This document shows, one piece after another, positions 25,532-36,962 of a DNA stretch of 64,000 nt. Numbering within the stretch: position 1 is the first letter of the stretch; the number at the start of each line of letters is the position of its first letter. Source of the stretch: Micromussa lordhowensis. Lineage: Eukaryota > Cnidaria > Anthozoa > Scleractinia > Lobophylliidae. The notes below the pieces were generated by a model. It saw nothing but the letters and a program-made list of their open reading frames with translations. It made no database searches and had not been told where the DNA came from. The DNA is taken from contig OZ026600.1 in the NCBI GenBank assembly GCA_964020085.1, positions 5,744,861 through 5,808,860 on the forward strand, read 5' to 3'. A program made the position numbers and the translations under genes.

Positions 25532-28204
25532 ACGCACATATGATTACTGATGCTTGTGATTAGTTGTTTTGAGATGCCTGTGGCTGCCATATTTGGGAAG
25601 ATTGGTTCTGTCAAGTACTACCCAATCACAAGCAAGTATTAAATCAAGTTTAAATCAATTTAATTTGTTTGTTAGGTAACCTCTCTATTATTAAATTTAA
25701 TTTAGGGATGGATAAATATGTTATTTGAGTTTGAGTTCTATTCCATAAATTTGCATATTTATAGCGAAGAATATTTCGCTCTTGTATATAAATGAACTTG
25801 TACTAGTAGAAGGCGAACCTTCTAACTAGACTATTTGACTAAACGACTAATTGACTAACTTTCCCCCAATTAACGATCTCCTTTTTACATTTGAATTGAG
25901 AATCATCAAAGAATTGTTTATTCGAGCATTTTGTACTGCAGCCGTGTACATTACTTGCAAAAAAAAATCTCGAACGATTTTAATTTCGGACGAAAAAAGT
26001 ATCCGAAAACCAAACCGTCCGTAATATTTACAGTACAGTATAAACTTTTTAAGTAGCTCCGAAGCTCTTAGTTTCCTGTTTGGAAAGAACACTAGTTGAG
26101 ACTGCTTGAGAAACGCAAGGCAAAACTTTTCGGGATTATTTAAACTACCATTTTCACAGATGTTGTTTCAGTCTAATTCGTGTTTTGTAGACGTAAATTT
26201 GCTTTAGCTATGTTATAGCAAAGTGTCCGAAAATTAATCGTCCGAATTTTTTGCAAGTGATGTAGTTTTCTTTACCCTAGTTATACTTCGCTTTATATCT
26301 CCCTTTTGTCGTAAAAAGAATAGCGCAGGTTAAAAGGAAGAATTGTAAATTAAATTTATGGCGGGAAGGTTACTGTCAGCAGTGCTTATTGTGTTGTAAG
26401 TGAGGTAAATAGATATCTTAATTCATAAAAACGTCGGGGAGAAGAGGACTAGAAGTTTCGAATTGTAGAAAGAAAACTGCGGAGTTCTTTCTTTGCAAAA
26501 GTTATTTAATGTTAAAAGTCAATCCTCTTAATTAAAGAATCAATATTTATTTCATCGTACTAATGTAAAACTTAGTTTATTTTTATTTGAAATTTCTCAG
26601 CGACTATTATCAACAGTAAATTGTACAAAATGGATTGGCCCTGTCTATAGGGTGTCAGTAAAAAGGGAATTGAGGTGAAAAAATAAACAACAAATGTGTT
26701 ATAATGTAAAAATAGGAATTATACCATTGTCAGTTACAACCGTTAATATCTCAACAGGGCATATCCCAAGGATTTGACATCAATAACCCGTGGGATATTT
26801 GATCCCTTTGGAAAGACTTGAGTTGTTTGAAGTCATATTTGTAATGTGCACCAGAATGGCTAAATCGAAGGAAACTTATAATAGCTCACTGAGGTACAAT
26901 GCCACAAAAAAGAAGATTTGGAGACGATTGATAAGAATTGCGAAAGAGTATTGATTTTGCCCCAGAAAGGCCCATGAATGTCAAATCCTTGGGAAATGTT
27001 GAACAATTTGAAGCGGTACTGAATGACGAGAAGACTGCCTCAAGAAATTGTCAATCAAAAAATTAGAACAAAAAAACTTATCGATGTAAATGGTACATAA
27101 TAAAGGATGGTGGGTACCGATCATGAGTTGTTTTATTTCATTTTATGTGATATTAATTATTTTTCGTTAGTCTGTATATGGACTGAATCTGGGTCCTTCA
27201 CTTTCTGATCAAATCTGCTAGTGTTCCTCACACGGCGCGCGAATGTCCAGGACACGTGCGTGTGAGACACGCGAGGCATCACGTTTCAAGTATTGCAAAA
27301 TTTGTTCAAACACATTCCGTTTTTATTTTTTACGCTTTCTTACAAAACCACGCAGTTCAAAACTCCCCCTGTAGCCTAGATAAACAAAAATATTAAAAAG
27401 TAACAAAAGAAGCGAATCTGATCTGCCATCAGTGCACTTTTCTAGTTTTTCATCCACTCGTGTGGAAATCCTGTCACATTGAGGGATGTTTAGAGAGATT
27501 AGAAGCCGAGTTTTACTTCTAGCCTTTGCAGTTTACCTCACTTTGATCTGTTGATGCTTTTTGGCACTTTTTAGAAATTATATCTTACAGAAGTTGTTCA
27601 TGCACAGCACTTAGCGTCATATACTCTGGGAATAGAGCTTACATGTAGACTCATCTAAACACGAGGAGGGTTCGGAGAATTCGAGACAGTTATCCAAACG
27701 TTTAGATGAGGCTATGTAAACACGGAAAAAGTGCTATATTGCTTTGATAAAGCGTTTCTCAAAAATAGGCGAGAAACTAAATCGCAACGACCATGTTTCT
27801 ATGCTCTCAGCTAAACACCTATCGACCAATGAGCGCCCGCGTATTATCTCACATATTTTATAATTTGCTATATTTTAAATATAGCGAAGTTTACCAGAAA
27901 GGTCTGTGTAAACAAGATGAGAAAATACCTATCATCAGCCGTGATTTTCTGATGTGAAGCGCAATCTGCTGAAACGAGAATATAGTTGACTAGTCGTGCC
28001 ACTGGAACCTGAAATATTTTCTGTGTGTAACGTATCCAGTACGTATTTCACCTTGGTTCCAGTGCTTCCCTTCTTTCTCCAAGGAGGGGGAAGAAGTTCA
28101 AACTCGTCCCTAGGGCCTTCTCCCCGACAAATCTCAAAGTGGAGAAGGCCCTGGGGACGAGGTGGGAAGAAGATAGGCATTGGAGACGAGGTTGACTTTA
28201 ATCT
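25532..28204. other. 3' flank of kinesin and spacer before the fucosyltransferase-like gene
   Basis: No gene is supported. ATTAAA near 25638 and AATAAA near 26683 are candidate poly(A) signals for the plus-strand kinesin. I see no PX-like coding exon in this stretch. It is otherwise AT-rich, with a small hairpin at its right end (28100-28162). Confidence 0.45.
28100..28162. repeat. Short hairpin repeat, CCTAGGGCCTTCTCC arms
   Basis: Inverted arms (CGTCCCTAGGGCCTTCTCC and GGAGAAGGCCCTGGGGACG) around a short A/T loop. It lies just 3' of the fucosyltransferase-like gene. It ends in GGGACGAGG, the same motif seen at the ends of the hairpin at 43818-43899. Confidence 0.65.
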
Positions 28205-29545
28205 TCAGTTTTCCCGCTTCAGTTTATGGCCTAACCAGCCAACGGGCATATGGCTTAAAATTAAACCATCTTTCCTCATAATTTCACCCCTCGAGCGGTA
28301 TATAAAACCACTGAAACTCGAGCTCTTGGAGCCAAAGAATAACTTGGCGTGAATACAAATCACTTGATCGTGCAGTCCTTTGATGTCCATGTCGAAAGAA
28401 CGCCCCGTCGGCTTAAAAAACTCGTCTGAAAAATACAGCTGATAGCCCGCCTGCTGGAACGGCTCGAACCAGTTTTTATCTGGCTCGTCTGTCGCGACAT
28501 ACAGAGCTGAGGAAACATTGCGGAATTCACGGCGCGCCATGTTCTGCAGCCAGTGAGATGGCGCCATGTTCGCGCTAATCTTGTGGTCAGTTCTTCTAAC
28601 GTGTATGGCGTTATAGGGGCGTGGGAGTATAGATAAAATCTGGAACGCTTTCTCGTAAATCTTTGGTGAAAACCTCACGCTATTTAGAATCCAGTACTGC
28701 GCCGAGAGAGCATTCTCTCTGTGGAAAAACCGAACATTTGCCTTGTAACTTGTGTCCTGGGACAAGTAGATAATATCGGCTTCTACATTTTGAAGCTCAC
28801 TTGAAATTCCACGAATTACGGGCTTGTGTGCGCGCAGATGTCTTTTCATCTCCCGCGGGCACGCCCGAACGCTTCGCGAACTGTTGTTAGGAACAAATTC
28901 AATCCCTTGGGTCAAATTCTCGCTTCCCGCGGGAATAGCATCAACCCAGAAACCTAACGCATCTGAATGACAAACACGATGCCATTTCAAATTCGAAAAT
29001 TTCACTAAGAACTGTTTGTGATTTGTTTTTACTTCGTAAACGTCCACTGCGTTACGAAAGCGCTTTAGGTCTAGAACCTGGGATATAGGCACCAGATCCC
29101 GCTCGGCCATGCAGTTGTAAACCCAGTTGATTCCCCATCGTTTCTCTAAGCTTCTCCACTGTGCAAGATTTTTCCGCCTCAAGGAAATCGCCATGTCGTG
29201 CGACGCTACTGGATGCACGATTAATGTTCTGTTGAGCAACTTGGCTATGATAAGTGCATTTTCAAGGGCAATACGGTGATTATTCCACCCGCCATCCGGA
29301 GGTTGATAAGTCAAGTATAAACGCCGTGAAGTCTGTACACGGGATTTTATCACCTCGTTATGCGATTGTCCTTCTTTTCCTTGTTTTCCACGCCCATGTG
29401 AAAGGTTCAGTACACGATCCCGCCTTGTTTGGGCAGGTATCTTCCCCTGCCGGTCTTGCAATGATAACAAATAAAATTGTGCAGCCATAAGAATCAAAGC
29501 CGCCAGGAGCTGTGCAAAAATGACCAAATGGAAAAGCCTGGTCAT
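28205..29545 (-). CDS. GDP-fucose fucosyltransferase-superfamily type II membrane protein
   Basis: A single-exon gene of 446 residues. The N terminus has a short cytoplasmic stretch and a hydrophobic anchor at about 6-27, a Golgi/ER type II layout. Residues 76-108 (YLTYQPPDGGWNNHR then LNRTLIVHP) match the conserved glycine/asparagine donor region at the start of protein O-fucosyltransferase catalytic domains. HVRRTDH at 315-321 resembles the GDP-fucose-binding HxRRxD motif of O-FucT and FUT8-type enzymes. ATDE (351-354) and SSSFSGFIYRSRG (408-420) complete the usual C-terminal blocks. N-glycosylation sequons include N105 and N343. It does not look like standard POFUT1 or POFUT2, so acceptor specificity is unknown. 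The start at 29545 is chosen because it sits just before the anchor. It shares no operon or promoter with its neighbours. Confidence 0.82.
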   Translation of the reverse strand: MTRLFHLVIFAQLLAALILMAAQFYLLSLQDRQGKIPAQTRRDRVLNLSHGRGKQGKEGQSHNEVIKSRVQTSRRLYLTYQPPDGGWNNHRIALENALIIAKLLNRTLIVHPVASHDMAISLRRKNLAQWRSLEKRWGINWVYNCMAERDLVPISQVLDLKRFRNAVDVYEVKTNHKQFLVKFSNLKWHRVCHSDALGFWVDAIPAGSENLTQGIEFVPNNSSRSVRACPREMKRHLRAHKPVIRGISSELQNVEADIIYLSQDTSYKANVRFFHRENALSAQYWILNSVRFSPKIYEKAFQILSILPRPYNAIHVRRTDHKISANMAPSHWLQNMARREFRNVSSALYVATDEPDKNWFEPFQQAGYQLYFSDEFFKPTGRSFDMDIKGLHDQVICIHAKLFFGSKSSSFSGFIYRSRGEIMRKDGLILSHMPVGWLGHKLKREN

Positions 29546-32398
29546 CGAAAGCTTGGAACATTCAGGGGTATGGCAGAATTCGGAGACTGCTGCAGCTGGC
29601 GTTCAAAGTCTTGAATGAATTCTCTTTCTCCATATGTCTGGCTACAAACTGATTTCTATTTGAAACTGGACCGCAGGGGAGAAATGACGACACAATTGAG
29701 ATAATTTGCTCTTTTTTCTTCCACAATGGCAGCAGGTGGTCAGATTGCTGGAAGCAATAAGTCTCACAATGATAGTCTCAAAAAGATCAATTTGATTTTC
29801 AGCGATTCTTGATAAATAAGCTAGGATTTTTGTGGTGTGTAGAAATTCAGCTTAGGGGTAAACAGGCCACAGATTGCCAGATGTACTAGGAGCATATGAA
29901 TGACAGGTGCCTGTTTACTCATTGACAGCTTTTCGTGTCGTCTTCCCGCAGAACATGACCGCCTTTCATCGGCGACTGAATCTCGCTTCATCAACGCGAA
30001 GATCAAGATACATACACAATAATCTACATGAAAGATAACAAAAAGCCCCCCTAGATAAAGCATACAACTAGAGTGCGACAAGTTTATTTCTTTATCTCTA
30101 ACACTTAACATGTTTAGTTCTATGACCGCGTCCTGTTGACCTGTGTTATTTGTTTCTTCACTTTTCTTGATTGATATCCGAAAATTGGACTATCTTCGAG
30201 GAAATGGAGACTGATCGCTGTCTTAATGATTTCATCGGCTGAGATTAGACCATTTGTTATTAGCCGTAAAAATTACAAGAGCCTCGTGAATTTGCACTAG
30301 ACTTCTTTAAAAATCAGAAAGAATGGCAAGCGAGATGTAATTTTTAATCCAGTTAAAATCACCAATTATAGACTCAACATTTGGCAAATGAAAATTCCAA
30401 ACAGTCTTTTGGGTTCTTACTTAAGGTAAATACTAAGTATTTTCGTGAGAAAATCATCGTAAATGGAGAATGAGAAGTGTGATTTGAAATACTACCTGAG
30501 GACAGGTTTCGTTTTAAATTTCGCCATGACTAAATCTTTCAGAAACATTAGACGGTGTTGGCTTCCTAAATCGTGGGAAACTGCATGAGATAATTAACAA
30601 TAAAAGCTTTTACAACTGAAACTTGGACAAAGCGACTGAAATCGAGAGCTTCGTGCCCCTCCTAAAATCCTTTTAAGCCGAATAGAATATCGCTCATTGC
30701 ACTCATTGTTAGGTCCTTTAGTTATTTTCTCTGGAACCTCACCAAATTGTCTGTTTTCTCCGGAAAACATTAAACTTCTGTTGAGTCAATAAACCACTGT
30801 TTATCTTAATGGTTTCTTTCAAAGAAAAAAAAAATAAATCGCACGACTGAGCTAAAACAAGTGAAACTGGCTTTTAAAGGCACGTTAATCACAAACTCAA
30901 TTGCTCCTTAAGTGGGTTTCTTGTTCGCTCCAAGGAAGATGTTTTGCCTTAGGGCATTTACGAAAGAGCAGGAAAAAATTCTGCCCCCACGTACAAGTTA
31001 TTGGAAAAGTGACAGTGAAAGTTCGTGAGAGCAACTTTACCTACCGCCTGGGCAGGCATTGAAAACTGTGGCGCCTTCATTCTTGACGGCATCCCGGAAA
31101 TGAAAACAACTAACCGCCCTCAAGCCCATTCGCTCTATTGCCAAGTGAACGAGAGGGAAACTCAGAGCAGAAATTCCAATGTAAAAAATATCGAGTTTTA
31201 ACAAAATATGTGTTATTTTCACAATTCTTCTTGCAATGCTTTTTTGATAACATTATTTCACTCAGGGTAAAACCTAACGGGAGAGCCCAGCTATTCTGGT
31301 AATCGTTAGCCGAATTTTTCATGAGTTTATAACTGAGTGCAATTTTTCCCAAGGAGTAGTGAAGCATTAAGAAAGATACTTATTGATCTGTTTTGCCTTA
31401 ATAAGTTTCTGTTAGACTCAATTAAGACGCAGCATTTTAATCCCAAAAGCTCCCTAAAATTGCTTTACTCGGTGCAATGCCTCTCAAATAGCCATGGAAT
31501 ACAAAACATAAAACAGAGAACAACATAGACAAAAACCAACGAAGCTTCCACGAATTGGGTAAAGAATACGTGACTTAAATGTTAGGTATAAATTGAGCCT
31601 AATTGTTCTTAGTGTTTTTTCTCTTGTTCAGGTTAACAGTTTGCTTAACATTTCGGATTGAAGAATTGTTGTGCTGTTAATTGTGAATTAGTTGTCTTTA
31701 TCGACCTGTTTCAAGACCGAGACATGTTTTAAAATAATACGAGTTTTGGCAACGAGTTCGTCGGCTAATACTTCAGACTAAACAGATAAGTTCATTTTTA
31801 TTGGGTTACTGCATTTAAGAGCACGGAAAGAAGACAAAATTTTATTACAACGCTTCGAAAGCTTGAAAGTTCTACTGCTTCTACTTCAAAGGAGAAAAAC
31901 ATCTCCTTCTGTTATGAAAAGCTGACGTTTTGGGACTGCTTTGATAGCCGGTCAAGTACGTATTGCCCGGGTATTGTTATTGCCCGGTGAATAAGCAGAA
32001 CACCTGTGATACAGTCAACAGATGTCGCCGAGTAGACTAACTACAGAAAACCACATTCATTAGAGGTTTCAAATCTTCATAATTAGTTTACAAAAGGAAA
32101 TGTCTGCTGAAAATCACTTTCACGAACTTTTAAATATTTACCATTGCCTATTTATACAATGTTTTTTTTCATAATCTCATTTCTTCTCCTGTATTAGTCT
32201 TAAGAGTCACGTACCTTATAATCGCCCCCTCTTTGAGTGTAAACTTCGGAAATTGGAACGCGGAGTTTTTCGACAGACAGAAGAATTAAATTGCTATTGA
32301 ATGTACTGACCACGCGTTGACAGCCGAGGGTAACTCGGCCAGACAAGCAGCCGGGAACTTGCAATTAACAAGCCGGAAGCTGATAATGGGCTCTTGAC
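29546..32398. other. Intergenic, no gene seen
   Basis: About 2.9 kb of AT-rich sequence, including the presumed promoter of the minus-strand fucosyltransferase-like gene at the left. The short frames (for example 29821-30111, 31037-31367) show no recognisable protein and no codon pattern that I would support. Confidence 0.45.
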
Positions 32399-32472
32399 TA
32401 TAAAACAAGCAATAAGTGTACATTTCTTTACTTGTCAAGTAGTCGGGAAGGATCGCGGATGAGCTAGTAAGT
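32399..32472 (+). promoter_or_regulatory. Candidate TATA promoter and 5' UTR exon for the PRSS23-like gene
   Basis: TATAAAA at 32399-32405 is followed 60 bp later by a perfect donor GTAAGT at 32467-32472. A matching acceptor TTGGTTTCCAG ends at 36901, just upstream of the PRSS23-like ATG. Together these could make a non-coding first exon (about 32430-32466) and a 4.4-kb 5' UTR intron. This is inference from signals alone. Confidence 0.3.
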
Positions 32473-33933
32473 TGTGATTTCCTTGTTTTGTTAACTACGA
32501 AGTTAGACTTATTTTTGCTATGCGATTCTCTAGATCTTTGCTGTATTTATCAGCTTCAGAATACTCATTCTCCGCTGTTAAGCGTTTATTTTATTTTTTC
32601 GCACTGTTGTATATTTCGTCGGTAACATCCAAATCTAATTAAGAACATTCCTACGTAGTAAAACTGTAAAAAAGAAGGAAATTCGCAATAATATCTCTAA
32701 TTTTGCGATGTATTTTGTAGTTACGATTATCGACAGTTTCCAAACCTACTACACAATATTTCAGAGCTGATTTTTCTGTGGGAAGGCTTAAATTCGCTTT
32801 AGTGCGAAAAAAGAAAAGAACAAACAATGTCATTCCAGCCAGCTACAGTTGCATATACAAGCGCACGCCCAAGAGTTATAACTGAGTGCTGGAAATAATA
32901 ATATATTGAAACTGAAACGGTTTGCTTTCTATCATCGACTAAGTGAAATTGCGAAGTGCTGATTTCACCAGATGAGTAGAAAAGAATGATCGGTGATTAA
33001 ATTTTTCGAATATGCCAGAAGTGAGTATCACGTAGACACAAAAGGTGGTAAGTCGTAAGCTGCTTCGAAATGACAGTGTTAATCAAATTTGCTATTTTGC
33101 TTCCATACGATGCCAAAACGTCTTAAAGCCAAAACGTCCATAGACGGGAAATTTGACAACTATATTGCTAAGGATTAAGGGAGTTCTGTGAAACTTGAGG
33201 CCATCGAAACCTGACTATGAAAAAGAAAAATGTCCTTCTTCTTGGCTTGGCACGCGCACAAAGGTGACAGATCCTTGAAGCAAAGGTTGAAAGATTGAGG
33301 GAAAAAAAAAGAAAAAGATTTACAGAATCGTTCTCCTGTTTGACCTCAATTTTCGAGCCTCGATTGGTTCTTGTCCGTCATTTCGCTTGTCAAATTATTC
33401 ACTTGCTAAATTCGGTTTCAAAGCTGAAGTTTGCAACATCAAATGACTTGTCTCAAATTAGCAAAACGTTCCATGAACCCACGCAGAATTTGCTGAAAGC
33501 ATAATTAGCTAAAGGAACCCACTGCGGGTCAACCTATTTGACCTTCGGCATTTTCTCATCTATCAGTATAAATTTCAGCTCTTTCAGTCAGCTATTAGGA
33601 AATTTTGCTCATCTCATCTCAACTATCTGGTAAAATTCACCGCGTCATTTCTGACATTTCTCAGCGGACAGTTAACATTGCAATCACTTCTCCTCGTCAC
33701 GGGAAGAGAACCACTCAGAGTAACCAATTGCTTTCTTTCAATGAGTAATTCCTGATTTCTTTCAACGTTTTTGTAACAGAGAAGGTATGAACAGAACACT
33801 TAAAAAAAGAAATGTGGGGAGTACGTGTTTTGGTAGCTGATTTCAGTTATTTTTTTTCCTTGTTAAGTGATTAGTCTCTAGTGCTGAGTACAAAGATTAC
33901 AGACCCTGGGGATGAAAATTGAGTTAAATAGAT

Positions 33934-34073
33934 CACTTTCGATATATTAAGATTCTAACTTGGCTCCGAGGCTTGAGTGAACAAAACAAAAGAAATCACA
34001 TCGAACTTAATTTCTTCTGCGTTATTCCCCCAAACCTCGGGGCCATGTTAGAATTTTAATATATCGAAAATGG
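33934..34073. repeat. Hairpin MITE, TTTCGATATATTAA arms
   Basis: About 40-bp imperfect inverted arms (CTTTCGATATATTAAGATTC left, GAATTTTAATATATCGAAAA right) with GCTCCGAGG/CCTCGGGGC inside. It is non-coding. Confidence 0.7.
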
Positions 34074-36900
34074 CCTGTTGGTTGGCAGAAGGGGGCTCCA
34101 GGCCTCGGCTCAGCTCAGCCTCGCTTTCGTCAATTTCGTTCCAAGAGACCGAGATCCTTTTAAGACGAGCGTTCAGTCACCGCTGACCACACCTCACGGG
34201 CTCTAGGGACGAGATTGTGTTTTCGTCGCAAGGCATATCGGGGTGATTACACGTGTTTTGTTCCTCGTTTTATCATGCAAATTTCTTTTGCTTTATCACC
34301 TCCCTACCCTGGTTCTTCATTTCCTTCTTTCTCGAACGCACATACAGATTACAGCATATAACATGGATTGCATAGTTCATTTGCAATGAGATGAAGTTAT
34401 ATTTTTTGATTTTAACAGTTGGTTGAGCACGGTTTTTGGCTCAAGCTCACTGAGTAACAAGTTGATCTCTTCCAGCCATGCGTTCAGGCTTAAGCGCTGT
34501 ATGTGTTCGCGCTTACAAGTTTTTCGCGCCGTTTGTTTCGTGTCGCGTTGAATGGCGGAGATAATAGTAGTGCGCATGCCTGAAAGAGATAGGATTGTCA
34601 ATCTTTAAGCTAACATTGTGGTGGTCAGTGAAACGATTAGGTCCATTGAGGTCCAGGAATGTAAAATTATTGACTTTTTTTTTTACCAGAGTTTTTAATT
34701 ATTTTTTGCAAAGATGCAGTGATGAATGACTTCGGCCCCGTGAAACTGTCAACATCTCCCCCCGGGCATTTAAGTGTCCCACAGAAACAAAAAGCATTAT
34801 CGCTAGAGAAAAGGAAATAAAAATTTCGTAATGAGTGCATCTTTCAGCTTGGTAATTTCAGGGGCCAACCCTTTACGAATCTGTTTAGCACAGAAAAATA
34901 AGGTCGTTGTTAATTCATGTGTCCGTATCTGCCCGGGAGGTAGATATGATTCGCTATTTTTATAGTATCACCTTCCAAGATGCAGTCGAGAAAATCATTG
35001 ATAACCTTAGTGTAACAAGCAAACCGCAAGAGTCTTTCAGCTGGTCGTGTTTCCCCCACACCACATGAAAAAACACAAATGATCACAGGAAGCCAGTTGA
35101 TGGCGAAAAGCCGACCACCCGAAAAGTACACGATTCATTTCGTTGATATATTTTTCACTCAATTGCCAATAGTCCAAACGTAAATCTGGGCTCGATTCAT
35201 AGTAACACGCATGGAACCGACTGTCTGCTTTTTGTAGCTTTTTCGTGATGTCTAATTATGTGACATTTGTGCCTTAAATAAACCTGAGGTAGTTTGCGTG
35301 ACTGTGTGGGTTTTTGAGCCGGGGGCTTTAAAACCGTTTTAAGTGTCATTTACAGCACACTCGATCGTGATAATTTGCAGGAAGCACATCGTTCGTGAGG
35401 TTCGGCTTGTGCATCCCGCTCTTGGCTCGAATATAACGTGGTACGTATAAACTTCTGTAGGTCTGTGTATTTTCTTCGATGAATTTGCCGTACTCTTTAC
35501 GTCTTACAAATGTCGTGTCTGACTGTTTATGCTCGGACGAAGGTACATCCAGTCTTTTCAAACGCTGTCAGTCCGTAATCCTTTAATCTGTCTTGCTGTA
35601 AATATTGCACGATCTTTAAGTAGTCTTGTAAAAACAAAGTCTTGATGTTTTTTGCGAGTAGCTCTTGGGCAAAGGAGCGTATTTAGAATCGAGTAATTAT
35701 ATATAGCAATTCGATCGTGTAGGATGAGTCCACTCAAGTAGTGAGTTTCGAAATTTTTTTTCACAATCCGAGCACTGTATCTGTAGTAGCAAATCAGTGA
35801 TCGACTCTCAGTGATCTAAACATGATATAGTTAGTCCTATTTCAGTTCAAAGTTTACATTCTGACTTATGCAACACCGGCTACTTTTGCACACACACAAA
35901 AGATCCTTGAGAGGCACGGACATTTCTTTCTCGTGCGTTTGACAGGAAATCTGCAGTTTAAGTTTATTTGCCCTGGCTGTGAGAGCCACAGGTTTCGCAT
36001 AAATATTCCCACTTATCGATAAGCAAATCGTATCAAACACAACAGAAACTGGAGATTTGACTGACGGCTGAGAGCGCGGGGGTGAATTATTCAAGTGCTT
36101 TGTAACTGTGTCTGTACATGATGTCTCGCTGCAGGCCACTGGCTGACAACACGACAAAAAATTCTTTCAATCTTTCGATGATTAGTGAACGATGACACAG
36201 AGTTATCGCAGTACATCACTGGATACACAGTTCGGGGGTGAAAATTTGATTTTGTCTAAAAGTTTGGTTGTTTGTCTGGCTTTTTTATATAGTTTTTTTT
36301 TCTGTTTTCTTTGGCTAAGCTAGGTTTTTCCTTCCACACGCTTTCCTTTTTCACTTCTTTTCATCCGTTTTTGCGTTTCCTGGCTTGGCGGCACGATTGC
36401 TTTTTTTGTGCTTTTCTAAATTTGATGTTATCAACAAGAAGATCGGGAAATGTGGCTAATACAACCATAGAATATAAAAATACACCTTATAAACTTTTGG
36501 CTCGGCTTATCAGACTGATCAGAGGCTGTATAGGCACGAGAAGTCAGTCTTATATCGCGGTATCGACTGACAAGCTATTGTAGCTTTCTACTTTCCATGC
36601 ATATTTCAGCAATATCTAAAGTAAAGCAGTTGTTTAGTCATTAGCTTAAGAAAGAGAACCGCTGAAACTATGTTAGGGTCTTATGACTGAGTTTAAGAAC
36701 AATACAAGCGGACAAAGGTTGATTAGTGGGCATTTGTACATCTCTTTGTCCGGATTTCAATACGCCTGTTTACCATATGAAGTAGGCTTCCTGTCCTACG
36801 AAGCTTCTACCATGATAATGTAGTTTTGGCGACTCATGCATTGTGAAGCGATGTTGCTATGAGATCGTGTAAATCTGACGCATTGATGTTATTGGTTTCC
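34074..36900. other. Spacer or putative 5' UTR intron, no gene seen
   Basis: AT-rich sequence with several short open frames (34377-34601, 35346-35561, 35837-36157 on the minus strand; 36311-36583 on the plus strand), none recognisable. If the 5' UTR exon at 32.4 kb is real, all of this is intron of the PRSS23-like gene. Confidence 0.4.
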
Positions 36901-36962
36901 AGGCTGTTTTTGGAGTGTCAGCTGAAGGTCTTACAAGAATCGCACCTTTGCTAAGTGATAAG

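Noticed and set aside
36915..36962. PRSS23-like start at 36915
   Set aside because: That codon is GTG; the first ATG, at 36963, leads directly into the signal peptide.
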